From Phyllobacterium calauticae (GTDB lineage: Bacteria; Pseudomonadota; Alphaproteobacteria; Rhizobiales; Rhizobiaceae), in contig NZ_JAGENB010000011.1 of assembly GCF_019991125.1 (NCBI RefSeq), positions 1 to 64,000 on the forward strand: a stretch of 64,000 nucleotides of DNA, in the 5' to 3' direction. Both the position numbers and the translations under genes were made by a program. A model generated the notes under the pieces. That model was not told the origin of the DNA. It searched no databases and worked only from the letters and a program-made list of their open reading frames with translations. Below are positions 1 to 7,149 of the stretch, piece by piece; the first letter of the stretch is position 1; every line of letters starts with the position of its first letter.

Positions 1-14
1 CGCTCAGTAACGCC

Positions 15-296
15 ATGTCGATCACTCCAGTGCCCCCGCTGAAACCACAGGGGATGATTGAAACATGGGTCAATTCTCAGTGATATTTTCCCGCAATCCC
101 GGGTCAGCTCTCAATGCAAATCAACAGGGTGACCTTCCTGGAGCGCACGGCACCCAACCACAGCCTGGGCCCCGAGCTTGCCCGTTTCATTGCGGAACTG
201 GAATATGTGTCCGCGAATGCGGCATCGGGTCCGGATGCTTCGCAGTTGAGGCAAGCAGCCATCCGCTGGATCGGAAAGCATCATGTATCAACTTGA
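15..296 (+). pseudogene. Interrupted small frame upstream of batA, possibly a DUF4381-like remnant
   Basis: A frame opens with ATG at 15, meets an in-frame TGA at 81-83, and stays open from 84 to a TGA at 294-296 that overlaps the batA start. The downstream part (possible restart ATG at 114) encodes about 60 residues ending RWIGKHHVST. That recalls the C-terminus of the DUF4381 proteins usually encoded between DUF58 and BatA genes, but no membrane segment or N-terminal half is visible. A stop TAA at 8-10 in another frame could end the preceding gene. It could be a decayed DUF4381 gene, a short real gene starting at 114 and translationally coupled to batA, or a sequence error. The family assignment is tentative. 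Confidence 0.35.
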
Positions 297-1290
297 TTAT
301 CCCTGGCTGCTTGTCCTGCTTCCCGTACCGCTCCTGATCTGGTGGATCGTGCCGCCTTACAAGGAGCAGACCACTGCGGTCCGCATTCCCTTCTTCGAAG
401 AAGTCGCCCGCGCGGCTGGCGTTGTTCCGACCACGGGATCGCTGGTTTCGCAACGGTCCGTCCTGCAGACTCTATCCGCAAGCCTCGCCTGGATACTGAT
501 ACTCCTTGCGCTTGCCCGTCCGCAGTTTATCGAGCCGCCGCTGCAGAAGACGCAACCGCAGCGGGACCTCATGCTTGCTATCGATTTATCCCAGTCCATG
601 GACACGAAGGATTTCCGCGAACCAAGTGGCACCCTGATATCCCGCGTCGAGGCAGTGCGCAAAGTTGTTGCTGATTTCGTGTCGAAACGGCAGGGCGACC
701 GGATCGGTTTGATTGCTTTCGGCGACGCGCCCTACCCGCTTGCGCCGTTCACGATGGACCATGCCACGGTTCAGACGATGATAGCGGATTCGCTTCCCGG
801 GATGGCTGGACCGAGAACAGCTCTCGGCGATGCGATAGGGCTTGCCATCAAAATGTTCAATGATCCGAACATTCCGGAAAAGGTGCTTGTGCTTTTGACC
901 GACGGGAATGACACCGCGAGCAAAATGCCTCCCGCAAAAGCTGCCGATATCGCCAAAGCAGCCAAGATTACCGTCCATACAATCGGAATTGGTGATATGA
1001 ATGCGGTTGGCGAGGACAAGCTGGACGTGGCCATGCTGCAGAAGATCGCTGAGGTCACCGGCGGCCGCTATTTCTTCGGGCAGGATTTGAAAAGCCTGGA
1101 AAACGTCTATGCGACCTTGGACCGGATAACGCCTGCCACGCAGAAAATTCTGTCGTGGCAGCCGCGGACCGAGCTCTTTGTCTATCCGCTCGGCGCTGCT
1201 CTGGTTCTCCTAGTGGTATTTCATGCACTGGCATGGTTGGGAACGGAATTCAGGAGGCGCCGGGAATTACCCGGTGGAGCGCAGTCATGA
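283..1290 (+). CDS. batA: BatA-like von Willebrand factor A membrane protein
   Basis: 335 residues. A membrane segment lies at about residues 7-24, a second at about 60-80 and a third near the C-terminus (about 300-320), bracketing a periplasmic or cytoplasmic vWA domain. The MIDAS metal site is intact: D101-x-S103-x-S105, T180 and D207 in the LLTDGND strand. Bat (aerotolerance) proteins work with a MoxR AAA+ ATPase in envelope stress tolerance; the exact biochemical role is unresolved. The start overlaps the end of the preceding frame by 14 nt, and the stop TGA overlaps the batB ATG (ATGA), so the genes form a coupled operon. The MoxR and DUF58 genes expected upstream would lie left of the window. 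Confidence 0.9.
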   Translation: MYQLDYPWLLVLLPVPLLIWWIVPPYKEQTTAVRIPFFEEVARAAGVVPTTGSLVSQRSVLQTLSASLAWILILLALARPQFIEPPLQKTQPQRDLMLAIDLSQSMDTKDFREPSGTLISRVEAVRKVVADFVSKRQGDRIGLIAFGDAPYPLAPFTMDHATVQTMIADSLPGMAGPRTALGDAIGLAIKMFNDPNIPEKVLVLLTDGNDTASKMPPAKAADIAKAAKITVHTIGIGDMNAVGEDKLDVAMLQKIAEVTGGRYFFGQDLKSLENVYATLDRITPATQKILSWQPRTELFVYPLGAALVLLVVFHALAWLGTEFRRRRELPGGAQS

Positions 1291-2849
1291 TCGCCGACTT
1301 CCACTTCCTGCGACCGTGGTGGCTGACCGGCATTCCGGCGGCGATGCTGTTCCTTTGGCTGGCGGCGCGGCAAGGTGACATGAGAATAAAGTGGCGCGGC
1401 ATGATTGCACCGCAGCTGCTCGATCATCTGATTTCCGGCAGGGAGCACCGCGGCGGCATCCGCCCGCATCATTGGATGGCAATGCTGATGGCCATATCGG
1501 CAATCGCGCTGTCGGGGCCGACCTGGCAAAAGGAACTGCCGCCGTTTGTGCAGGATGCCGCCGCCCTTGTTGTCGCAATCGACCTCTCGCCGACAATGGA
1601 CGCGATTGACGTGACACCGTCGCGGCTGGAAAGGGCCAAGCTGAAGATTGACGACATACTGGCATCGCGCCCAGCGGCCAAGACCGCTGTGATCGCCTAT
1701 GCCGGATCGGCTCATCTCGTGCTGCCGCTGACGGAGGACGCTTCGCTTATCCGGACCTATGTGAATTCCCTGGTCACGCCCATCATGCCGGTCGGCGGCC
1801 GAAACACCGCGGCCGCGCTGGAACTAGCAGAAAAAACGCTGGCCGATGAAGAGGCAACCGGCACGATCCTTTTATTGACCGACGGTATCGATTCCGGCTC
1901 ACTTGCAGCTGTTCAATCGACGCGGCGAAGCGGGCTCGTGATTCTCGGCATCGGCACTGCGCAGGGAGGCCCGGTCAAGACCGCCGACGGCAGCTTTGCC
2001 AATGATGCCAATGGCAACCGCATCTTTGCCAAACTCGACATCGATGCTTTGAGAGAGTTGCGCAACAGCGAAACCAGCGTCGCCACCTACACGGCGGACG
2101 ACAGTGACGTGCGTTGGATTGCCCAACACATCCGGACGCATTTTGAACAGCGGTCGGATGCCGGCCAAACCCGGTGGCGGGATTTCGGCTGGTGGCTGAC
2201 GATCCCGATCGCGCTGCTTGCCGCTTTCACTTTCCGGCGTGGCGGGGGCATCCGATGGACCGGGGCCATCCTTGCCTTCCATATGATCACCAGCGCGGAT
2301 ACGGCTCGTGCCGCTGACAACTGGTTTGCGGACGCTTGGCTCACCCGAGACCAACAGGGCCGCCTCGCCTATCAACGCGGGGATTTTCCGGACGCTGCCG
2401 ACACGTTCGCCGATCCGGCCTGGAAGGGGGCGTCGCTATACCGTGCCAGGAAATTTGACGAGGCGCTAAACGCATTCGCACGCGAAAACACGCCCGAAAG
2501 CTGGTTCAATCAAGGCAATTGTCTTATGCAGCTTGCAAAATATGACGCGGCTGTTGCCGCATATGAAAAAGCGCTGGCCGTGCGCAAGGACTGGATACCG
2601 GCCAAGGGTAATCTTGCCGTTGCCGAGCGGCTTGCAGCGCGCAAAAAGAAGAATGAGAGCGAAGAGCCACGGGATCCGGATGACGATCCTGATCAGATCC
2701 AATTCGATGAAAAGGGTAAACAGGGGAAAAAGGGAGAGGTCAATGTCGCGGAACAGGCGGCGGATATCTGGATGAAGAATATTGCGGTCAGCCCGGCGCA
2801 GCTGCTGGCGCGGAAGTTTGCACTCGAGGCGGCGCGGGGTGCGAAATGA
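1287..2849 (+). CDS. batB: BatB/BatC-like vWA protein with C-terminal TPR region
   Basis: 520 residues from ATG 1287, which overlaps the batA stop (ATGA); an upstream in-frame extension to 1155 lies inside batA and is not needed. It has an N-terminal hydrophobic segment (about 10-27), a second at about 63-77, then a vWA domain with MIDAS D99-x-S101-x-T103 (Thr in place of the last Ser) and an LLTDG strand. Two more hydrophobic stretches follow at about 300-335, then TPR-like helices at about 375-450 (FNQGNCLMQLAKYDAAVAAY), and a charged Lys/Glu/Asp-rich tail. This layout joins what are separate BatB (vWA) and BatC (TPR) proteins in Bacteroides and Leptospira. It is likely an inner-membrane partner of BatA. 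Confidence 0.88.
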   Translation: MIADFHFLRPWWLTGIPAAMLFLWLAARQGDMRIKWRGMIAPQLLDHLISGREHRGGIRPHHWMAMLMAISAIALSGPTWQKELPPFVQDAAALVVAIDLSPTMDAIDVTPSRLERAKLKIDDILASRPAAKTAVIAYAGSAHLVLPLTEDASLIRTYVNSLVTPIMPVGGRNTAAALELAEKTLADEEATGTILLLTDGIDSGSLAAVQSTRRSGLVILGIGTAQGGPVKTADGSFANDANGNRIFAKLDIDALRELRNSETSVATYTADDSDVRWIAQHIRTHFEQRSDAGQTRWRDFGWWLTIPIALLAAFTFRRGGGIRWTGAILAFHMITSADTARAADNWFADAWLTRDQQGRLAYQRGDFPDAADTFADPAWKGASLYRARKFDEALNAFARENTPESWFNQGNCLMQLAKYDAAVAAYEKALAVRKDWIPAKGNLAVAERLAARKKKNESEEPRDPDDDPDQIQFDEKGKQGKKGEVNVAEQAADIWMKNIAVSPAQLLARKFALEAARGAK

Positions 2850-4162
2850 GAATCCTTGCTGCAGCCTTGCTGGTGTTGTTCTGGCATCACGCCGCTTTGG
2901 CCGCCGACCCTTTTGCTGAAGCGACCATTGCAACGAAGGGTACTTTGGTCGCGGGTCAACAGATTCAGATCGACATCGATGTCTTCGTACCGAATTATTT
3001 CACCGCACCGCCGCAATTTCCCGTGTTCGATCTTCCAAATGCGATTGTCACACTCTCCGACGGGCGTGCCCAGAACCTCAACGTCGTCAGGGATGCAGCG
3101 CAATATTCGGGAATCCGCCGTACGTATCTCATCATTCCGCAATTGGCGGGCGACTATGCATTGCCGACCGCAGACATAGAATTTGGCTATGCCGCCGTGC
3201 CGGGCCAGTCGGTCACGGCGAAAGTGCCGCTTCCCCCCGCAAGGTTTCATGTGGGTGAAGTGCCCGGCAGCGGCGACACCGGGCCCATCCTGGCCGCGAC
3301 CAGTCTCGAGCTGTCACAGACCTTGGACAGCGACCCCGGCAAACTGACAGTCGGCGACACCCTGGTGCGGACCGTGTCACAGACGGCCGGGGGAACGCAG
3401 GCAATGATGTTGCCTCAACCGCATTTTGAAACGCCGGCCGGGGTCAGGATGTACGTCAAACCGCCGCGTTTGGAGAATGGCATCAAAGGAGCCGGTGGCG
3501 GATCCGGCAGCAGGCGGACCGACAGCATCACTTACGTCGCAGAGCGCGAAGGCAGCCTGATCATTCCGGGTCTTTCCATCGACTGGTACGATACGGGCAA
3601 TGCCAGTCGCCAGCAGGCCAAGCTTTCCACCATTGCGCTCACCGTGAAGGCGGCTCCCGCGACGACGAATGCAATCATTCCGGATATGCCGGCACAACCG
3701 CAATCGTCGCGTGCACCTTCGCTGCATACAATAGTGCTTGCCGGGATAATCTTGTCGGCAGCGGTTTTGGCCGCCTGGTTCTGCTGGATCGCATTGCCGC
3801 GCCTGTTCAAATGGATGGATGCGCGCCAGAAGATGCTTGAACGATCAGAACCCGCCAGGTTCCGGCAGCTCTATCTCGCCTTGAACTCGGACAACCCGGC
3901 AGCGGCCTATGCTGCTCTGGGAACCTGGACGGCAAGTGCCGGATACAAGAGCATTGCGGCCTGGGCGGCCGCTACCCAGGATCAGGAAATTCTGAATGCA
4001 CTTGAGGCTTTTGAGGCGGATTTATACCGTTCGCATATCGCGGCGAACTCCAAAGTCACCATGAACAAGCTGGCCTCCGCCATTTTCTCGTGGCGGGACG
4101 GCAACGGCAAGCGGCTTGACGCGAAGCACGAGAAGCCAGCACTGCCACCGCTCAACCCCTGA
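2846..4162 (+). CDS. batD: BatD-like envelope protein
   Basis: 438 residues. A Sec signal peptide ends near residue 20 (ALAA before DPF), followed by a long extracytoplasmic beta-rich region typical of BatD (oxygen tolerance family), one membrane helix at about 292-315 and a cytoplasmic helical tail of about 110 residues. The ATG overlaps the batB stop by 4 nt, completing the coupled batA-batB-batD unit. BatD is thought to be the periplasmic arm of the Bat complex; this role comes from family knowledge, not from sites in the sequence. No convincing terminator hairpin follows in the 170 nt before the next gene. Confidence 0.85.
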   Translation: MRILAAALLVLFWHHAALAADPFAEATIATKGTLVAGQQIQIDIDVFVPNYFTAPPQFPVFDLPNAIVTLSDGRAQNLNVVRDAAQYSGIRRTYLIIPQLAGDYALPTADIEFGYAAVPGQSVTAKVPLPPARFHVGEVPGSGDTGPILAATSLELSQTLDSDPGKLTVGDTLVRTVSQTAGGTQAMMLPQPHFETPAGVRMYVKPPRLENGIKGAGGGSGSRRTDSITYVAEREGSLIIPGLSIDWYDTGNASRQQAKLSTIALTVKAAPATTNAIIPDMPAQPQSSRAPSLHTIVLAGIILSAAVLAAWFCWIALPRLFKWMDARQKMLERSEPARFRQLYLALNSDNPAAAYAALGTWTASAGYKSIAAWAAATQDQEILNALEAFEADLYRSHIAANSKVTMNKLASAIFSWRDGNGKRLDAKHEKPALPPLNP

Positions 4163-4286
4163 CGCGCGAAACTCTTCGCCTCAGTTGGAATCTCATAAAT
4201 CTCATTTGTTCCGTTCACACGAAATGCGGCCGTCTCTGATCACCATTGTGACAATGAAGACGCAACTCGCTTTATCCCGACATGGA

Positions 4287-4316
4287 TGATCCATCCAAAG
4301 GGCGCCAGCGTATGAG
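4287..4316 (+). promoter_or_regulatory. Candidate ECF11 (RpoE-ChrR) promoter for the DUF2177 gene
   Basis: TGATCC at 4287-4292, an 18-nt spacer, then TATGAG at 4311-4316. This matches the TGATCC-N18-TA pattern of RpoE/ECF11 promoters and has the same spacing as the two motifs found at the rpoE locus 2.7 kb away. It sits 18 nt before the DUF2177 ATG at 4334, giving a very short leader. Confidence 0.65.
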
Positions 4317-4333
4317 GCAGAAAGGAATCTTTC

Positions 4334-4744
4334 ATGCTCAAATACGTCATCGCCTATCTCTCGACAGCGGCGCTGTTTCTTGCGGTCGATTTTGTGTGGC
4401 TCAGCATCATGGCAAACGGCTTCTACCGCAGCCGGATTCCCGATGTCATTGGCACACAGGCCAACTATCCCGCGGCAATTGCCTTCTATCTGATCTTTGT
4501 CGCGGGTATCGTGATCTTCGCGGTCAGCCCCGCATTGGAAAACGGCCGCTGGACAACCGCTCTCGTCTATGGGGCGCTTTTCGGCTTCATGGCCTATGCG
4601 ACCTATGATCTGACCAATCAGGCGACACTCAAACAGTGGTCCACGATGGTGACGATTGTCGATATGGGCTGGGGTACCTTCGCATCGGCTCTATGCGCAA
4701 CCCTCAGTCTTCTGTTCACGCGGTGGTTGCTGGCCACGGTTTGA
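4334..4744 (+). CDS. DUF2177 family membrane protein
   Basis: 136 residues with four predicted membrane helices (about 4-24, 48-68, 73-95, 108-133) and the family signature region with FVWL near residue 18 and YATYDLTNQATL near 93. The molecular function of DUF2177 is unknown. The AAAGGA at 4320-4325 supplies a ribosome binding site for ATG 4334. It stands alone between the bat operon and the convergent esterase gene. The ECF11-type promoter directly upstream suggests control by the RpoE-ChrR singlet-oxygen response, which would be its best functional clue. Confidence 0.88.
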   Translation: MLKYVIAYLSTAALFLAVDFVWLSIMANGFYRSRIPDVIGTQANYPAAIAFYLIFVAGIVIFAVSPALENGRWTTALVYGALFGFMAYATYDLTNQATLKQWSTMVTIVDMGWGTFASALCATLSLLFTRWLLATV

Positions 4745-4815
4745 CAGGTCGACCTATGTCCTCGCACTCCGCCTTTGAAGTGATGACGATGCCGGAAAGC
4801 CTGACGGCGCGCCGG

Positions 4816-5688
4816 TCATGATCTGTCGTTCCCCCCATGCCCAAGAATGAAATCAACGGTATCGCGCAGTGTCGGCGCAATGAAGCGGATCGGCGATCCT
4901 ATCGCTCCGATAATGCCGATGTGACCGACACCCGGATAAAGCTTCGTCTGGACCGAAGACCCGACAGACCGCAGTTTCTTCGCAAGCGCCATGCTGTTGC
5001 GCGGATAGACAACATCATCGCTCTGCCCGTGCAGCAGGAGTACCGGCGGATTGCCGGGTCGAACCTGATTGACCGGCTGCGTTGATTCCGGCGTCCGCGC
5101 CGGGCTGAAAATATCGGCCACTGCTTTATCGTCGAACGGCAGAAAATCGTACGGTCCGGAAATACCGACAAACCCCTTCAGATCACGCGCCGGATTAAGC
5201 TTCTGCTCGCCAAGCCACTTCGTGTCCAATGCCAGCATGGCGGCGATGTAGGCGCCGGCAGAATGCCCGATGAGATAGATTTTGTTGGGGTCTCCGCCAT
5301 AGGTCTTACCGTGATCCTTCGCCCAGCGAACCACGGCGGCTCCATCCTGCAGGAAGGCCGGGTAACGCACGTCAGGATACAGCCGGTAATCCGGAACCAC
5401 CGTGACGATACCTCTGGCGGCCAGCGCCGAAGCCACAAAAGCGTATGTTGCCTTATCTCCGCTTTGCCAGGTGCCGCCGTAAAAGAAAATTGCCATGGGG
5501 GCTGCTCTGGTGTTTTTGGGGGCATAGATATCCAGGGCCTGCCGCTGATCCCCGCCGTAGGCAATGTTCCGGGTAACAGAAGCCCCGCCGGATGACGTCG
5601 TGATATCGAGCATCTTTCCGGCCGAACATCCGACCAGCGTTACAACCGTCAAAAGTGTCAGCAGCTGACGCAACACGTTAAAATCCAA
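4816..5688 (-). CDS. Alpha/beta hydrolase (esterase) lipoprotein
   Basis: 290 residues. The N-terminus is a lipoprotein signal with lipobox LVGC, Cys at residue 21, so the enzyme is probably anchored in the envelope. The body is an alpha/beta hydrolase of the carboxylesterase/BD-FAE kind: oxyanion motif FFYGGTW, nucleophile elbow GHSAGAY, an Asp in LLLHGQSDDVV and a His in GVGHIG. The substrate cannot be told. The gene overlaps chrR by 11 nt, so it is the third gene of an rpoE-chrR-esterase operon and likely responds to singlet oxygen. A role in turnover of damaged lipid or ester products is inference only. Confidence 0.85.
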   Translation of the reverse strand: MDFNVLRQLLTLLTVVTLVGCSAGKMLDITTSSGGASVTRNIAYGGDQRQALDIYAPKNTRAAPMAIFFYGGTWQSGDKATYAFVASALAARGIVTVVPDYRLYPDVRYPAFLQDGAAVVRWAKDHGKTYGGDPNKIYLIGHSAGAYIAAMLALDTKWLGEQKLNPARDLKGFVGISGPYDFLPFDDKAVADIFSPARTPESTQPVNQVRPGNPPVLLLHGQSDDVVYPRNSMALAKKLRSVGSSVQTKLYPGVGHIGIIGAIGSPIRFIAPTLRDTVDFILGHGGNDRS

Positions 5689-6325
5689 GCAATGGTTGAA
5701 CGAGGCGGCCGAGCACGCTCTTCAATTGCAAACGCCCATCCACCACGGCCAGACAGATGCATTCGTCGTCAGGCCCCGCCTTGGGCTCATGTTCAAGACT
5801 GGCATCGGCGACAACAAGATCGCCCGGATAATAATCACCCAGCGCATCGTGCAACGTCCCCTTGAGCACCAGCGTATATTCGACACCTCTATGGGTGTGT
5901 TCCGGCAGCACCATTCCGGGCTTCGCGCGCAGCAGCATCGGCCGATTGCGGGGCGCACCACCTCTGCCAATCGAGCTCCACTGCACGCCCGGCGCCAGGA
6001 ACTTCCATTTGCCGATGTCATATTGCTCCAGCGGTGACGGTAGAACCAGACCATCCGGCATAGCGGCAAGATGCCGGACCTGCGGCATGACCGGCAAGGA
6101 TGATGGCGTATCAAGACGCGCAAGAACCTGTTCCAGGGCATCTGCTGCCATTTCCGCAACGGGCACGTCCTCCAGCGCCATACCACCCGCAGCCTCGAAC
6201 TGCCGCACGCGTTCGGCGCTGTCGGGGCAGAGCGACAAATGTGCCGCGACAACGAGCGCCGCCCCCTGGGCAAGGCTGCCCGCGGCATAGGCCATCAGAA
6301 TTTCATCGGAAGGGCGATGGGTCAT
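5678..6325 (-). CDS. chrR: ChrR-type anti-sigma factor (cupin) for RpoE
   Basis: 215 residues. The N-terminal anti-sigma domain (about 1-75) carries the HLSLC motif (H29, C33), but where ChrR proteins have the second Cys of HxxxCxxC this protein has Ser36. The C-terminal cupin-like domain (about 100-210) keeps the zinc ligands H143, H145, E149 and H179 and the Cys pair C189-x-C191. ChrR holds ECF11 sigma factors inactive and releases them on singlet oxygen. It begins 6 nt after the rpoE stop and overlaps the esterase gene downstream, so it is co-transcribed with its sigma factor. The missing zinc-site cysteine may alter metal binding or stability. Confidence 0.93.
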   Translation of the reverse strand: MTHRPSDEILMAYAAGSLAQGAALVVAAHLSLCPDSAERVRQFEAAGGMALEDVPVAEMAADALEQVLARLDTPSSLPVMPQVRHLAAMPDGLVLPSPLEQYDIGKWKFLAPGVQWSSIGRGGAPRNRPMLLRAKPGMVLPEHTHRGVEYTLVLKGTLHDALGDYYPGDLVVADASLEHEPKAGPDDECICLAVVDGRLQLKSVLGRLVQPLLGF

Positions 6326-6331
6326 GTCAGC

Positions 6332-6877
6332 TCATTCCTCGCCCAGCAGATTTCTGAGATGCTGCATCGCCAGACGCAACCGAGATTTGACGGTCCCCAG
6401 CGGCAAATCCAGCGTCCGGGCGATCTCACTGTGCGGCTTGTCATCAAAATAGTGCAGTTGGATGACGCTCATCTGTTCTGGCGACAATTTCTGCATGGCG
6501 GTGCGCACCAGCGTTTCGCCTTCCAGCCGCAGCAGCATCTCTGACGGAGAAGGTTCAAAATCCGGCTCATGTTCTTCCATGAGATGCGCTGCGGGATAAC
6601 GCTCGCGCCGGATCGCATCGACCCTCAGGTTTCGTGCAATCGTGAAAATCCAGGTGGAAGCCGACGCTTTGGCGGGATCGAACAGATACGCCTTGCGCCA
6701 GAGCATCAGCATGGTTTCCTGCGCCAGTTCCTCGGCCTGCCCCGGCGCCATGCCGCCGCGCATGAAAAACCCTTTGATACGCGGCGCATAATAGCCGAAA
6801 AGTTCGGCGAAAGCCGCCTTGTCACTGCGCTGCGCGATACGAAGGATTTTTGCGGAATAATCGGCCGGCCCGGTCAT
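6332..6877 (-). CDS. rpoE: ECF11 RNA polymerase sigma factor RpoE
   Basis: 181 residues from ATG 6877 (MTGPADYS). The frame is open upstream to 7147, but that extension shows no sigma homology and runs over the promoter region, so the shorter start is preferred. Region 2 (about 20-90, with AQETMLMLWRKAYLFDP) and region 4 (about 120-178, with LDLPLGTVKSRLRLA) are complete. It partners with the adjacent ChrR anti-sigma factor and in relatives directs the singlet-oxygen response (photolyase, DUF1365, FAD oxidoreductase), exactly the genes divergently encoded here. A matching promoter at 7000-7029 implies autoregulation; the leader would be about 115 nt. Confidence 0.95.
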   Translation of the reverse strand: MTGPADYSAKILRIAQRSDKAAFAELFGYYAPRIKGFFMRGGMAPGQAEELAQETMLMLWRKAYLFDPAKASASTWIFTIARNLRVDAIRRERYPAAHLMEEHEPDFEPSPSEMLLRLEGETLVRTAMQKLSPEQMSVIQLHYFDDKPHSEIARTLDLPLGTVKSRLRLAMQHLRNLLGEE

Positions 6878-6999
6878 TGTCTGAACGGTACGCCTGATTG
6901 CCGGCTTTGTTCCGGCATACGAAAACCGACCGCGTCCAAAACGCTGCCATATCCTGTGGAAATCGCCGAAGGTAAAGGTTGCGAGGCCATTCATACCGC

Positions 7000-7029
7000 T
7001 CAATACGCAGATGCGCCGCAATCGGATCA
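7000..7029 (-). promoter_or_regulatory. Candidate autoregulated ECF11 promoter of rpoE-chrR
   Basis: Read on the minus strand: TGATCC (7029-7024), 18-nt spacer, TATTGA (7005-7000). It matches the ECF11 RpoE consensus and faces the rpoE operon. Confidence 0.65.
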
Positions 7030-7045
7030 GCACCGAAACTAATCC

Positions 7046-7075
7046 TGATCCAATTCCGTATTTCCACCGTATGCA
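7046..7075 (+). promoter_or_regulatory. Candidate ECF11 promoter of the FAD oxidoreductase-DUF1365-photolyase operon
   Basis: TGATCC at 7046-7051, 18-nt spacer, TATGCA at 7070-7075. The -35 element is only 16 nt from the divergent -35 element of rpoE, making a back-to-back pair of RpoE promoters in one intergenic region. Confidence 0.7.
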
Positions 7076-7149
7076 CTGATGCTGCAAGAAACAACGTCTG
7101 ATCATCCCGATCCGTGTTGTTTCCACATGATGAGTACGGGAGAACATCG

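Noticed and set aside
6878-7147. N-terminal extension of RpoE
   Set aside because: It runs across the divergent ECF11 promoters and lacks sigma-factor similarity; the region 2 alignment begins after ATG 6877.
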